From JAGVPT01 sp964384415 (GTDB lineage: Bacteria; Bacteroidota; Ignavibacteria; UBA10030; UBA8401), in contig CAYLMV010000019.1 of the NCBI GenBank assembly GCA_964384415.1, forward strand, positions 1-44,021: a stretch of DNA of 44,021 nucleotides, given 5' to 3'. Position 1 is the first letter of the stretch; each line of letters starts with the position of its first letter. The notes below the pieces were generated by a model that saw only the letters and a list, made by a program, of their open reading frames with translations, did no database searches and was not told the origin of the DNA. Made by a program: the position numbers and the translations under genes. Below, one piece after another: positions 30,303 through 40,900 of the stretch.

Positions 30303-33300
30303 ATGGATGCTTCAACACATAAAGAGATAAGGAAGCTCTTTGATGAATACATCGAAATGTATTCGTCGAGGAATGATCTGCTTACAAACAAGTTTAGTTC
30401 AGACTTCTCCGGATTTGCAGGTGGCGGGGACGTTCTGGTGAAGGACAGGAAGGAATGGATCGCCGTGACTCGGCATGATTTCTCCCAGGTCAAAGGACAA
30501 TTGCACATCGACATAAAGGATATCGCAATCCAATCGCTCGCCGAAGATGTCGCTGTTGTCACGAGTTTTTTCACAATCAAGCTGCCGATCAAAGACGACT
30601 ACTTTTCCAGAGAGACCGTAAGGCTTGTCCTGATCTTTCACAAACCAGAAGGCCAATGGATAATCGCGCACAGCAGCATCTCCGTTCCTTACGGCTTAGT
30701 AGGCAAAGGCGAGATTTATCCTCTCAAGGGCCTGGAAGAACGCAACAAATTGCTTGAGCAGATCATTTCGGAACGGACAAGAGACCTTGAAAAAGCCAAC
30801 TCCGCGCTGAGAGACTCAGAGCTTCGTTATCGCCGGCTTTTCGAGGCGGCGAAGGACGGAATATTAATCCTTGATGCCGAAACAGGGATGATCGTGGACG
30901 TTAATCCGTACTTGCTCAGCATGCTCGGTTATTCGCATGAGCAATTCCTTGGGAAGAAAGTCTGGGAGCTCGGCTTCCTGAAGGATATCATTGCCAACGA
31001 GGATAATTTTTTGGAATTGCAGCAAAAGAGATACGTACGTTACGAGGATATGCCGCTGGAAACCATCGATGGCCGGCGAATCGACGTGGAGTTTGTGAGC
31101 AACATGTATGAGGTGGATCATCAGCATGTCATCCAGTGCAATATTCGCGACATCAGCGAGCGTAAGCAGGCAGAAAAGGAATTCAAGCAAAGCGAAGAGA
31201 AACTGAGGGCGATCTTCAACACTATGTCCGAGGGTGTTGCACTCAATGAAATCATTTACGATGAAAAGGGGGAAATGATAGACTACCGGATTCTGGAAGT
31301 TAATGACGCTTTTTACAAGACAGCGGATATTAACCCGGGCCAGGTTGTGGGAAGCCGAGCGACAGAGTTATACAATATGTCTCCGGAATCAATCAAGGCG
31401 TTTTGGGAATCCCACAAAAATGAAACGGCGGCAGAGCATAAGGAGATGTGCAGTCCCAGAAGCAAACGGACGTATTCAACCTGGACATCTCCATTTCACA
31501 ATAATAGATTCGTTACTTCTTTTGCCGACATCACCGAACAGAAGCGCGCGGAGGAGACTCTCAGAGAACGCGATGCAATGCTCCGCGCGATGTTTGAAGC
31601 CTCCAGAGATGCGATCGGAGTTTCAAAAAAGGGGAGACATATTTACGTCAATCCGTCATATCTCAAATTATTTGGACTAGAGAACGTCGAAAGTATTGTG
31701 GGTACTTCAATCGTCGATAGTATCGCACCAGGCGATCGGAATCGGATAACCCGCAATATAGAATTGAGAGCTGCCCGAGAATCAATTCCGACTTTTTATG
31801 AAGCACGCGGCGTGAAGCGTGATGGCACTGAATTCGACATAGAGATAAGCGTTAGCACGTACGAGCTAAACGGCGAGTTATATTCGCTCGGAGTCATTCG
31901 GGATGTCACTGCGCGCAAGCAGGCGGAGGAAGCCCTCAGCATGAACCGTGAACGCTATAGAATGCTATTTGAGCATGCGCCGATCGGAATCATCCTTGCT
32001 GACCGGGAAGGACAAATCCTTGAGGTGAATCCGATCGCACTTCAAGTACTTGGATCCCCCTCTTTTGAAGCGACCAAAGAAATCAATATCATAACTTTCC
32101 CCCCCCTCGTGAAATCCGGAATCTCAGCCGCCCTGCAAAGCTGTGTCGATTCGGCGAAGAGCAGCTACGGGCAATACACCTATGTCACAAAATGGGGAAA
32201 GACCATTCAAACGCGATTACGGTATGTCCCGATTCTTGATGCTATCAATCAAACAGGAATGGTGAATATTCTTATCGAAGACGTTACTGAGCAGAAGAAA
32301 GAGGAAGCAAAAGTAGCCCAACTCGCTGCCATCGTCGAATCCTCAGACGAAGTTATTATCAGCACGACCCTGGACGGAATCATAACAAGTTGGAATGGAG
32401 GCGCAGAGAGAATTTATGGATACAATCAGAGTGAGATCGTCGGCGAACCGATCTCCATTCTTTTTCCTCCTGACCATGCAAATGAAATGGCGAAGGTGCT
32501 TGGAACAATACTAGCCGGGAAGCGATTAACTCGATTTGAGACAGTACGACAAGGGAAAAGCGGGCAACTCATCGATATGTCGTTGACCGTTTCGCCCATC
32601 AAGGATACAGAGGGCAATATTTCAGGCGTTTCGACTATCGGAAGTGATATCACAGAACACAAGCGCGCGGAGAAGGCCCTTCGGGAGAGTGAAGAACGAT
32701 TCCATCGTCTTTTTGACGTCTCTCCTGATGCATTTCTCGTTTTCGATCCCTTTAGCGACGCCAATGACTGGCCGATCGTGGACTGCAACGAAAGCGCCTG
32801 CAAAATGAACGGGTACACGCGCGAGGAATTGATCGGCAAGTCTATCTATTTGCTTGATCCTATACAGGAAACTCCTGAAGGGCGCGCTGCATACCTGAAC
32901 GCTGTTCGACAGGGAGAAATATTACATTTTGAATCAACTCACCGCCATCGCGACGGACATGTTTTCCCCATTGAGGTCTCCAATTCGATCATGACCTTTC
33001 AAGGGCGCGAATTGGTATTGGGCATTGATCGCGACATCACCGAACGGAAACGGTCAGAAGCGGCATTGCGGGAAAGCGAACAACGGTTCCACCGTCTATT
33101 TTCCGGCTCGCCCGATGCATTGATGCTTCTTGATCCCTCGTATGATCCCAATAACTGGCTCGTCGTGGACTGCAACGAACGTGCATGCGAAATGAACGGA
33201 TATACGCGTGAGGAATTGGTTGGCAAGTCTATCGCTTTTCTCCACGCTCCCGATGCGGAAGCGGAGGATTGTGCGGCCTATCTGGAACGCATCAGACACG

Positions 33301-35333
33301 AAGGCGTCCTCCATTTCGAAACATCTCATCAGCATCGCGACGGTCATGTCTTTCCAATCGAGACGTCGACGTCCATGATTACTTTTGAAGGGCATGAGTT
33401 GATCTTAGGCGTCGATCACGACATCACGGAGAAAAGGCGAGTTGAGAAAGCGCTCCGTGAAACTCAGCTTCGCTATCGTGCCGCGGTCGAACAAAGCAAC
33501 GATGGCATAGGAATTGCCGACCTTGAGGGCCGATACATCATGGTCAATCACGCACTTTGCAAAATGACCGGCTACACAGAGGAAGAAATGCTCGGGATGC
33601 GCGTGAGCGATCTGGTTCCGAAGACAACTACCCTCAAGCTATTCAAACAGATTCTGAACAACGAAGATCTCAACTACCGGGAAACGGAATTATTGCGCAA
33701 GGATGGAACGACATTTGTCGCCCATATCACAGGTTCTGCAATTGAAGTGGGAAACACGCGCTACATGCAAGGAATAGTCCGGGATGTCACCGATCGCAAA
33801 CGGGCAGAGCAGCAGATATCCGATGCGTTGGAATACATCCGAACGATATTCGACGCATCACCCATCGGCATTATCACTTTCAAAGAGAGCGGTGAAGTTC
33901 TCTCCGCGAATAATGCAGCAACCACAATACTGGGCGGAACGATTGATCAATTGTTGGAACAGAATTTTCGAACAGTCAAGTCGATGGAGCGATCCGGGCT
34001 CCAGGCAGCCGCGATAAGCGCTCTTTCATCGTGCCGCGAAGCGGATGTTGAAGTCCATCACGTCAGCACTTTTGGCAAAGATCTTTGGCTGTCGGCGCAC
34101 TTCATTCCATTCTCGCATCAAGCTCAAATCCAACTCTTGCTCCTCCTCTCCGATATCACCGAGCGGAAGCAGGTAGAAGAAGCGTTGAGGCATGCTCAGA
34201 AACTGGAAAGTATCGGCACGTTGGCGGGCGGCATTGCCCACGACTTCAATAACCTTCTCAATGCGATGCTGGGTCAGTCAACGCTCGCTATGGGCAAGCT
34301 GGCCAGCGGAAGTCCAGCCAGGTATCATCTTGAAAAATCGATTCAAGCGGCAGACAGGGCGGCCGACCTGACGAGACAACTTCTTGCTTACTCTGGCAGA
34401 GGCAAATTTGTCACAGAGACGATCGACCTTAACCGGATCGTGGAAGAAAATGCACAACTCCTGAAAGTCTCCGTGCCGAAGACCGTTCACGTGATATCCG
34501 ACCTCGACTCCTCTAATCCAAGAATTCACGGGGACGGCGGACAGATTCAACAAGTGATCATGAACCTCATCATCAATGCCAGTGAGGCGATGGGTTCCAA
34601 TCCCGGCCGCATCACAGTGCGAACAGACCATATGGAACTGCGCGAGAACGACACAAGCTACTCCAGGTATACCAACGATCCTCTTCCCGCCGGCAAGTAC
34701 GCTCTCCTTCGAGTGGAGGACAGCGGCGGGGGCATGTCTTCGGAAACGCTGGGACGCATCTTCGATCCGTTTTTTAGTACGAAGTTCACAGGACGAGGGC
34801 TGGGTCTGGCGGCTGTCCTCGGCATTATCCGGGGACACAAAGGAGGCGTCCGTATCGAGAGCGAAGTGGGAAAAGGGACGACGTTCGAGATAATATTCCC
34901 GCTGCTGGATGATGTCGCCACTCCAGAGAAACAAGAGATGAAAGAGGGAGTGTTACTCAACGGAGCGGGAAAGAAGGTTCTTGTGATCGATGATGAGGAA
35001 TCGGTGGTAGAATTGTTGACAGATGTTTTCACCGACGCAAAGTTCACCGTGCTCCAGACCATGAACCCAATCGAAGGCATTGAACTTTATCGAAAGCATC
35101 AGCAGGACATCTCCATCGTCATTCTGGATTACTCAATGCCCGATATGGACGGCAAGGCCGCTTTCGAAGAGCTGGCGAAGATTAACCGGGACGTCAAGGT
35201 GCTGCTCTGTTCGGGCTACACGGAAGAAGAGATGCAGTCCGGTTTTGGAGAGATCCGTCCGGCTGGATTTATCAAGAAACCATACAGACCGTCAACCCTG
35301 TTGGCTCGGGTAGCGAAAATAATTTCTGAATAG
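30303..35333 (+). CDS. Giant soluble hybrid histidine kinase: SnoaL-like domain, nine PAS, HisKA, HATPase, receiver
   Basis: The 1676-residue protein has no membrane segment and should be cytoplasmic. Order: SnoaL/NTF2-like domain (about 5-130, ending QWIIAHSSISVPYG); coiled coil (145-170); nine PAS domains at roughly 170-290, 295-415, 420-540, 545-665, 670-790, 793-915, 920-1040, 1045-1167 and 1172-1290, most ending in a D-I/V-T-x-x-K/R motif; HisKA with His1313 in GGIAHDFNNLL; HATPase with Asn1421/Asn1425, Asp1473 (DSGGGM) and GRGLGLAA; receiver domain with Asp1563/Asp1564, phosphoacceptor Asp1609 (LDYSMPDMDG) and Lys1659. PAS 6 and 7 are about 60 % identical by eye, a recent duplication. 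AAGGTG lies ten bases before the ATG. No partner response regulator is adjacent. The first half is visibly A+T richer than its surroundings. The signals are unknown. Confidence 0.93.
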   Translation: MDASTHKEIRKLFDEYIEMYSSRNDLLTNKFSSDFSGFAGGGDVLVKDRKEWIAVTRHDFSQVKGQLHIDIKDIAIQSLAEDVAVVTSFFTIKLPIKDDYFSRETVRLVLIFHKPEGQWIIAHSSISVPYGLVGKGEIYPLKGLEERNKLLEQIISERTRDLEKANSALRDSELRYRRLFEAAKDGILILDAETGMIVDVNPYLLSMLGYSHEQFLGKKVWELGFLKDIIANEDNFLELQQKRYVRYEDMPLETIDGRRIDVEFVSNMYEVDHQHVIQCNIRDISERKQAEKEFKQSEEKLRAIFNTMSEGVALNEIIYDEKGEMIDYRILEVNDAFYKTADINPGQVVGSRATELYNMSPESIKAFWESHKNETAAEHKEMCSPRSKRTYSTWTSPFHNNRFVTSFADITEQKRAEETLRERDAMLRAMFEASRDAIGVSKKGRHIYVNPSYLKLFGLENVESIVGTSIVDSIAPGDRNRITRNIELRAARESIPTFYEARGVKRDGTEFDIEISVSTYELNGELYSLGVIRDVTARKQAEEALSMNRERYRMLFEHAPIGIILADREGQILEVNPIALQVLGSPSFEATKEINIITFPPLVKSGISAALQSCVDSAKSSYGQYTYVTKWGKTIQTRLRYVPILDAINQTGMVNILIEDVTEQKKEEAKVAQLAAIVESSDEVIISTTLDGIITSWNGGAERIYGYNQSEIVGEPISILFPPDHANEMAKVLGTILAGKRLTRFETVRQGKSGQLIDMSLTVSPIKDTEGNISGVSTIGSDITEHKRAEKALRESEERFHRLFDVSPDAFLVFDPFSDANDWPIVDCNESACKMNGYTREELIGKSIYLLDPIQETPEGRAAYLNAVRQGEILHFESTHRHRDGHVFPIEVSNSIMTFQGRELVLGIDRDITERKRSEAALRESEQRFHRLFSGSPDALMLLDPSYDPNNWLVVDCNERACEMNGYTREELVGKSIAFLHAPDAEAEDCAAYLERIRHEGVLHFETSHQHRDGHVFPIETSTSMITFEGHELILGVDHDITEKRRVEKALRETQLRYRAAVEQSNDGIGIADLEGRYIMVNHALCKMTGYTEEEMLGMRVSDLVPKTTTLKLFKQILNNEDLNYRETELLRKDGTTFVAHITGSAIEVGNTRYMQGIVRDVTDRKRAEQQISDALEYIRTIFDASPIGIITFKESGEVLSANNAATTILGGTIDQLLEQNFRTVKSMERSGLQAAAISALSSCREADVEVHHVSTFGKDLWLSAHFIPFSHQAQIQLLLLLSDITERKQVEEALRHAQKLESIGTLAGGIAHDFNNLLNAMLGQSTLAMGKLASGSPARYHLEKSIQAADRAADLTRQLLAYSGRGKFVTETIDLNRIVEENAQLLKVSVPKTVHVISDLDSSNPRIHGDGGQIQQVIMNLIINASEAMGSNPGRITVRTDHMELRENDTSYSRYTNDPLPAGKYALLRVEDSGGGMSSETLGRIFDPFFSTKFTGRGLGLAAVLGIIRGHKGGVRIESEVGKGTTFEIIFPLLDDVATPEKQEMKEGVLLNGAGKKVLVIDDEESVVELLTDVFTDAKFTVLQTMNPIEGIELYRKHQQDISIVILDYSMPDMDGKAAFEELAKINRDVKVLLCSGYTEEEMQSGFGEIRPAGFIKKPYRPSTLLARVAKIISE

Positions 35334-36063
35334 CAGGCAGACTTCGATTGACATCTTATTGCCCGGACACTCTCCATCTGGGGCTCCTGCAGCGATACAA
35401 TGACATCCCGGTGGTATCTGCTCTCTGACCTTCGATCTCCGTGAACCCAATATTGTCATTGGTTTTGCGGCGGGGTTATTGTAATCAGGTGGTTATTGGC
35501 ACTTTGTAGATTTCACGTTGCCTTTGTGGGATACAAGAGTCAAGCAGTAGTTGATATGACCACGCGCAAACCGGCGCGCTGCTGTCTGCCGGGTATGCCT
35601 AAAGTCTCCCCCCGGGCTTAGAGCATCCAGACTAATTACAGATCGATCCTTCAATACGCGCCCCCAGTACGTTACTTCTTCCGACCCTTTCACATAGTCC
35701 TTCATCATCGCAATGAAGCCGTTCATCCCAATCGGTTTCATTTGCAGTCAGACGGATTGTATGTTTAAAGGAGCAAGGCCGATTCATCGCTGTTCTTTAT
35801 CCACCAAGACTCCGCGATCGATCGGCGATTGTAGCTTGCGCAACCCAACCTTGATTTTTCAGCCATCATCCATCATCTGGCCGCAATCGTTGTCGCTGGC
35901 CGAGGGTTCATTCCAAAACGAGCGGACGAGTGATAGTCCCGGCGAAGAGTGATGGTCCGCGTCGAAAATCATCCGTGCTTGGTCGGGTAAACTCGTTGTC
36001 CATAACTGAAACATCCTGAACCGCAATTGAAGGATTGTCCCACTACCAATAAGGACTGCAGCT
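35334..36063. other. Intergenic region with no confident gene; contains candidate attR
   Basis: In this 730-base stretch the only longer frame is 35493-35741 on the minus strand (82 residues, ending KGNVKSTKCQ), which I do not recognise and which may be a remnant. The tRNA-end copy at 35602-35617 lies inside it. AAGGACTGCAGCT just before 36064 is the ribosome binding region of the next gene. The rest looks like decayed sequence. Confidence 0.5.
35602..35617 (+). repeat. Second copy of the tRNA-Leu 3' end (candidate attR)
   Basis: AAGTCTCCCCCCGGGC matches the tRNA-Leu 3' end at 29593-29608 with one T/C difference, in the same orientation, about 6 kb away and 269 bases past the kinase stop. 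By chance a match this good is expected far less than once in this interval. Confidence 0.45.
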
Positions 36064-37845
36064 ATGCGCTCACTTCCATTCCTCTTCCTGGCTCTCTCTT
36101 TGGTTTTGTTCGCCGGCCAAAGCCATTCACAGACATTCACCAAAGTAACGGATCCCACAAATCCAATCGTCGGCGACCATTTCAACAGCGGCGGAGGAAG
36201 CTGGGCCGATTTCAACAACGACGGATATCTCGATCTCTTCGTGGCCAATGGGAACGACAGCAGCCAGAACAATTCGCTCTATCTCAACGATCGTCACGGG
36301 AGCTTCATCAAGGTGTCCAACGGACCTCTTGTCCATGACGGTGGGACATCCATCGGAGGAACCTGGGGAGATTACAACAACGATGGCTCGCTGGATCTTT
36401 TTGTCACCAACAGACTCTTCTCCACGCCGTTCGGAAATTTCTTCTACCAGGGAGCAGGCGATACGGCATTTGCGAAGATTACAGCCGGGAGGCCGGCAAC
36501 AGATGCTGCCAATTCCAACAGCAGCTCCTGGGTGGACGTCGACGGGGATGGAAACCTGGATCTGTTCGTGGTCAATTTCCAGGGGAACAATTTTCTCTAT
36601 TATAACAGCGGTCCCCCCTCCTACACCTTCACACGGGTCGACACCGGCAGTATCGTCAACGACGGCGCAGCATTCTCGATCGTCGGGGCCTGGGCAGATT
36701 ATAACAATGACGGACGGCCCGACCTTTTCATCGGAAATGCAGGCAATCAGAACGACCTTCTCTTCACCAACAATGGAGGGGGCAAATTCTCGAAGAGCAC
36801 ATTTGCCGATGGAAAATCAACTCTCGGCGCAAGCTGGGGCGATTACGACAACGATGGAAACCTGGATCTCTTCGTCGCGAACTACTCGGGTCAAACAAAC
36901 ATACTCTACCATAACAGCGGTCCGCCGAACTATACTCTCACTCCGGTCGACACCGGTATTGCCTCAAACGATGCCGGCAATCACGTCGGAAGCGTCTGGG
37001 GAGATTTCAACAACGACGGCAACCTTGATCTCTTCGTGTGCAACGATGGAGGGAACAACGCTTTATATCTTAATTCAGGGCCGCCGGCGTATGGGTTCAC
37101 CAAGGTGACGACCGGAATCGTCGTCAATGATCCTGGCACTTCATTCGGATGTGCTGCGGCAGATTTCGACAACAACGGGAGCCTGGACCTTTTCGTGGCC
37201 AATCATCTCGGGGGACAAAACTTCCTTTACCTCAACAACGGAAACTCCAACAATTGGGTGAACATCAAATGTGCAGGAACGACCGTCAACAGATCCGCCA
37301 TCGGTGTGAAAGTGAGAATCAAGGCGGCGATCAATGGCATACCCCGCTGGCAGACACAGGAGGTAATGGCACAAACGGGTTACAATAGCCAGAACCTCTG
37401 GCTTCATTTCGGCCTGGGGGATGCAGGAATGATCGATTCGGTGAGAATCGATTGGCGTCCGGGCGTCACCGAGTACTACGTCAATCAGCCGATTGACCGG
37501 TTGATCACGTTCACAGAAGGAAGCGGACCTGCGAGCGTTGCCCTGTCGCAGCCAGTAATTCCGGCGGGATATAAGATCCTCCAAAATTATCCGAACCCCT
37601 TCAATCCGTCAACAACCATCAGCTATGATCTGCCGGCACGCAGTTTTGTAACCATCCGAGTCTACGATATCCTCGGCCGGGATGCCGGAACATTAGTCAA
37701 CAAGATTCAGGAAACTGGCGGGCATACTGTCCAATGGGATGGAGGATTGTCTTCGGGACTTTACCTCTATCGGATGGAGGCCGTGTCTGTCTCCGATCCA
37801 ACAAGACGATTTGTGGAGACAAAAAAAATGGAGCTGTTGCGTTGA
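36064..37845 (+). CDS. Secreted FG-GAP/VCBS repeat protein with ASPIC/UnbV domain and type IX sorting domain
   Basis: The 593-residue protein has a signal peptide (MRSLPFLFLALSLVLFAGQS), seven FG-GAP repeats each with a calcium-binding D-x-N-x-D-G loop and L-D-L-F (near residues 49, 103, 158, 212, 260, 314 and 367; for example WADFNNDGYLDLFVAN), an ASPIC/UnbV domain (about 397-488), and a type A type IX sorting domain (about 505-593, starting LQNYPNPFNPSTTISYDLP, ending ETKKMELLR). It should form a beta propeller displayed on or released from the cell surface. The ligand is unknown; binding of carbohydrate or protein is typical for such propellers. The last codons contain the terminator of the opposing operon. 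Confidence 0.92.
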   Translation: MRSLPFLFLALSLVLFAGQSHSQTFTKVTDPTNPIVGDHFNSGGGSWADFNNDGYLDLFVANGNDSSQNNSLYLNDRHGSFIKVSNGPLVHDGGTSIGGTWGDYNNDGSLDLFVTNRLFSTPFGNFFYQGAGDTAFAKITAGRPATDAANSNSSSWVDVDGDGNLDLFVVNFQGNNFLYYNSGPPSYTFTRVDTGSIVNDGAAFSIVGAWADYNNDGRPDLFIGNAGNQNDLLFTNNGGGKFSKSTFADGKSTLGASWGDYDNDGNLDLFVANYSGQTNILYHNSGPPNYTLTPVDTGIASNDAGNHVGSVWGDFNNDGNLDLFVCNDGGNNALYLNSGPPAYGFTKVTTGIVVNDPGTSFGCAAADFDNNGSLDLFVANHLGGQNFLYLNNGNSNNWVNIKCAGTTVNRSAIGVKVRIKAAINGIPRWQTQEVMAQTGYNSQNLWLHFGLGDAGMIDSVRIDWRPGVTEYYVNQPIDRLITFTEGSGPASVALSQPVIPAGYKILQNYPNPFNPSTTISYDLPARSFVTIRVYDILGRDAGTLVNKIQETGGHTVQWDGGLSSGLYLYRMEAVSVSDPTRRFVETKKMELLR

Positions 37846-37853
37846 ACAGCTCC
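37830..37853 (-). terminator. Terminator of the RND efflux operon, embedded in the 3' end of the FG-GAP gene
   Basis: GGAGCTGTT (37830-37838) pairs perfectly with AACAGCTCC (37845-37853) around a six-base loop. On the minus strand it is followed by ATTTTTTTTG. It begins about 88 bases after the pump gene stop and spans the coding end and stop codon of the convergent gene. Confidence 0.8.
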
Positions 37854-37940
37854 ATAGGAATGATGTAAGGTTCATGCCCCGGCGGGCGGCTCTCCACATT
37901 TCGCGTGCAAAAAAAGAGCCGGCAGCCTGGCAGGCAGTTC

Positions 37941-40900
37941 TTAGAGTGCCGGAACGCTCGCTTTGCGCAGCCCGAAAATCCGAAATCTTTTCAAATGATC
38001 CGACGGCTTGCTGAAAAACGCCGGCACTTTCTCTTTCCACTCATCGACCTTCATGTACACCACAGGCACAACGACCAGGGTGAGAAGGAGCGAACTCGTC
38101 AACCCGCCGATTAGCGCCCAGGCAAGCCCCGATTTCCATTCCGAACCGGAAGCGGTCGAAAGAGCGATCGGCAGCATGCCGAAGATCATCGTCAGTGTCG
38201 TCATAAGGATCGGGCGCAGCCTGGATTGAGCCGCTTCGAGCAGCGCTTCATATACGGATAATCCCCGATCGAGCCGCGTCTGGTTTGTACGATCAACAAG
38301 GAGGATTGCGTTCTTTGCCACAAGCCCCATCAACATGATGATACCGAGCATCGTAAAAATGCTCAACGCTTTTCCCGTTGCCGCCAGCGCAACCATCGAT
38401 CCAACCATCGCGAATGGTATGGAGAAAAGAACAACGAATGGATAGACGTACGAATCATAGAGCGCTACCATGATCAGGTAGATGAAAAGGATGCCGGTGA
38501 GCATCGCCAGGAATAGACTGGTGAAACCCTCGGCACGCATCTTTTCCATCCCGAGGTACGAGAGCGATACTCCGGGGGGAAGTTGAACGCCCGCCATCCT
38601 GTTCTTGAAGTCCTCCATGATCGTCCCCGTCGGACGGCCCAGGGTCTGGCCATTGACGTAGATAATTCCGATGCGATCCCGTCTTTCCAGTTTTGTCGGC
38701 CCCGACGATTGGTTGATCGTGGCAAATTGCTGCAGCTCTATCTGTTGCCCGCGGTTATTCACGAACGCGATGCGGGCAATGTCATCCGTGCGTGTGCGAT
38801 TGAACTCGTCGAACCGGATCCGGATGTCATACTCCGTGTTTCCATCGCGAAATTTTGATAGGTCATCTCCCGTGAGAGCGATCCGGAGCGTGGTGCCGAC
38901 ATCGGCAACGGAGAGGCCGAGTTGTGCCAATTTTTCACGGTCAATCGCGATTTGCATTTCCGGTTTCCCGGTCTCCGACGACAATCGCACGTCTGTCGTT
39001 CCGGGGACGCTCCTCAGAACGTCTTCGACCTGCCTAGCAGCTTTTGTGATGACGCCGAAGTCTGTCCCGTTGACGGCGATCTGGATCGAAGCCTGATCTG
39101 CCGACCCGAAAAGACCGATCGGGTTGACATAGACCTTCAGCCCGGGGATCTGTTTCAGCTTCGTCTTAATCTCTTCGCCGACGTCGCCCGTCGTTTTCTT
39201 TCTCTTCTCCTTTGGAACCAGCGTCACGTTGAGCTGCGTCAGGTTGCTGCTCGAAAGCGAGATTGAGCCCGTCGCCTGTGCTCCGACGCCGGTAAACACT
39301 TTCTCGATTTCCGGCATCTGAGCGAAAATTCGTTCGATGCGCAAAGTTGTCTGATTATTCTGCTCGATGGTGGTACCGGGCTCCAGTTCGATCGATACAC
39401 CGAACTCTCCCCGGTCCGATTGCGGCATGAATTCATTTCCGATCAACCCCAGCGCGGGAAAGAGCAGTGAGACGAGAAGCAGCGCTACCGTCGCTATGCC
39501 GACCTTTGCCTTGTTGACAAGAGCCCACCGGAGGAGATTCTGATAGAAATCCGAAAGCCGGTGATAGTAACGTTCGAAGGCGAGAGCAAATCTCCCGAGA
39601 AGCGTCCTGTCCGACATCCGCTCGAGCTTCGCGAAACGCGACGCGAGCGTCGGCGTGATGGTGAAGGAGACGAAGAGACTTGTGAGCGTCGATCCGACGA
39701 CCACCAATGCATACTGCCTCATGATCTGTCCGACGATTCCGCTGACGAGCGAGAGCGGAAGAAAGACAACGACGTCAACCATGGTGATGGAAAGGGCGGC
39801 AAAACCAATTTCATTTCTTCCGTGGAGCGCGGCCGCGCGCTGCTCTTCCCCGTTTTCGAGATGATGGTAAATGTTCTCCAGGACGACAATCGAATCATCC
39901 ACCAGAATGCCGATGACGAGAGACATTCCCAGAAGTGTCATCATGTTCAGGGAGAAATCCATCGCGTACATGAACCCAAACGTCGTGATCAACGAGGCCG
40001 GGATCGCCACCAGGACGATGAATGAATTTCTGATGCTGTGGAGAAACAAGAGCATCACGATGGCCACCATGACAACGGCCAGCGAAAGATCTTTTTTAAC
40101 CGCGTTGGCCGCATCGAGAGTAAACGTGGAGCTGTCTTCCGCAATTGTGAAGACGATTCCCTGTTTCTTGTATTCCTCCTGGATCTTTTGCAGTTCCTGA
40201 CGGACAAGTTTGCTTACCGAAACAGCGTTGGCATCCGACTGCTTCACCACCTGAATTCCGATAGAGGTAACGCCGTTCACACGGTTGATGAGCGTATAAT
40301 CCTTTCTTCCATCCTGCACTTCGGCAATCGCATCGAGGTGGATGTCGCCCCCCTGACGGGTACGGCCGACGACAAGCCGGCGAAGATCCTCAACGGAAGA
40401 AAATTTTCCTGCAATGCGCACGACGAATTGTTTGTCCACATCCTTGAAATTGCCGGTAGGAAAATCCATGTTGGCGCTGCGAACCGCCTGGACGACCTGG
40501 GGAACCGACAATCCATAGGCCCGCACCTTGTTGGCGTCGAGATTCACACGGATCTCCCGCTCATCGCCTCCCGAAAGGGCAACCTGCGCTACGCCGGCGA
40601 TCTTCGATATGCGCGGCTGGACCTGATCGATCATAAACTGGTAAAACTGCCGGGCATCCATCTGACTCGTCACGCCCATCCGCAACACGGGGATCTCGTC
40701 GAACGCGATCTTGGAGACCGTCGGCTGCTTGGCGTCTGTCGGCAGTTGAGCCAGAACGGCATTCACTTTTCGCGACGCATCCTGCACAACGAAATCGATA
40801 TTCGCATCCTGCTTGAACTCGATGATAACGAGCGACAGTCCCTCGAGCGAAGATGACCGGACGTTGTCAATTTTGTCGATACCGGAAACGGCGTCTTCGA

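Noticed and set aside
35859..36272. 137-residue minus frame overlapping the FG-GAP gene start
   Set aside because: Two thirds of it are antisense to the signal peptide and first repeats of the FG-GAP gene; the rest is not recognisable.
36248..37108. 286-residue plus frame inside the FG-GAP gene
   Set aside because: Alternative frame of repeated coding sequence; composition is dominated by Thr/Ser from the shifted calcium-loop repeats and has no signal peptide or family match.
38583..40856. Plus-strand frames opposite the RND pump gene
   Set aside because: Antisense shadows of a full-length, well-conserved transporter.
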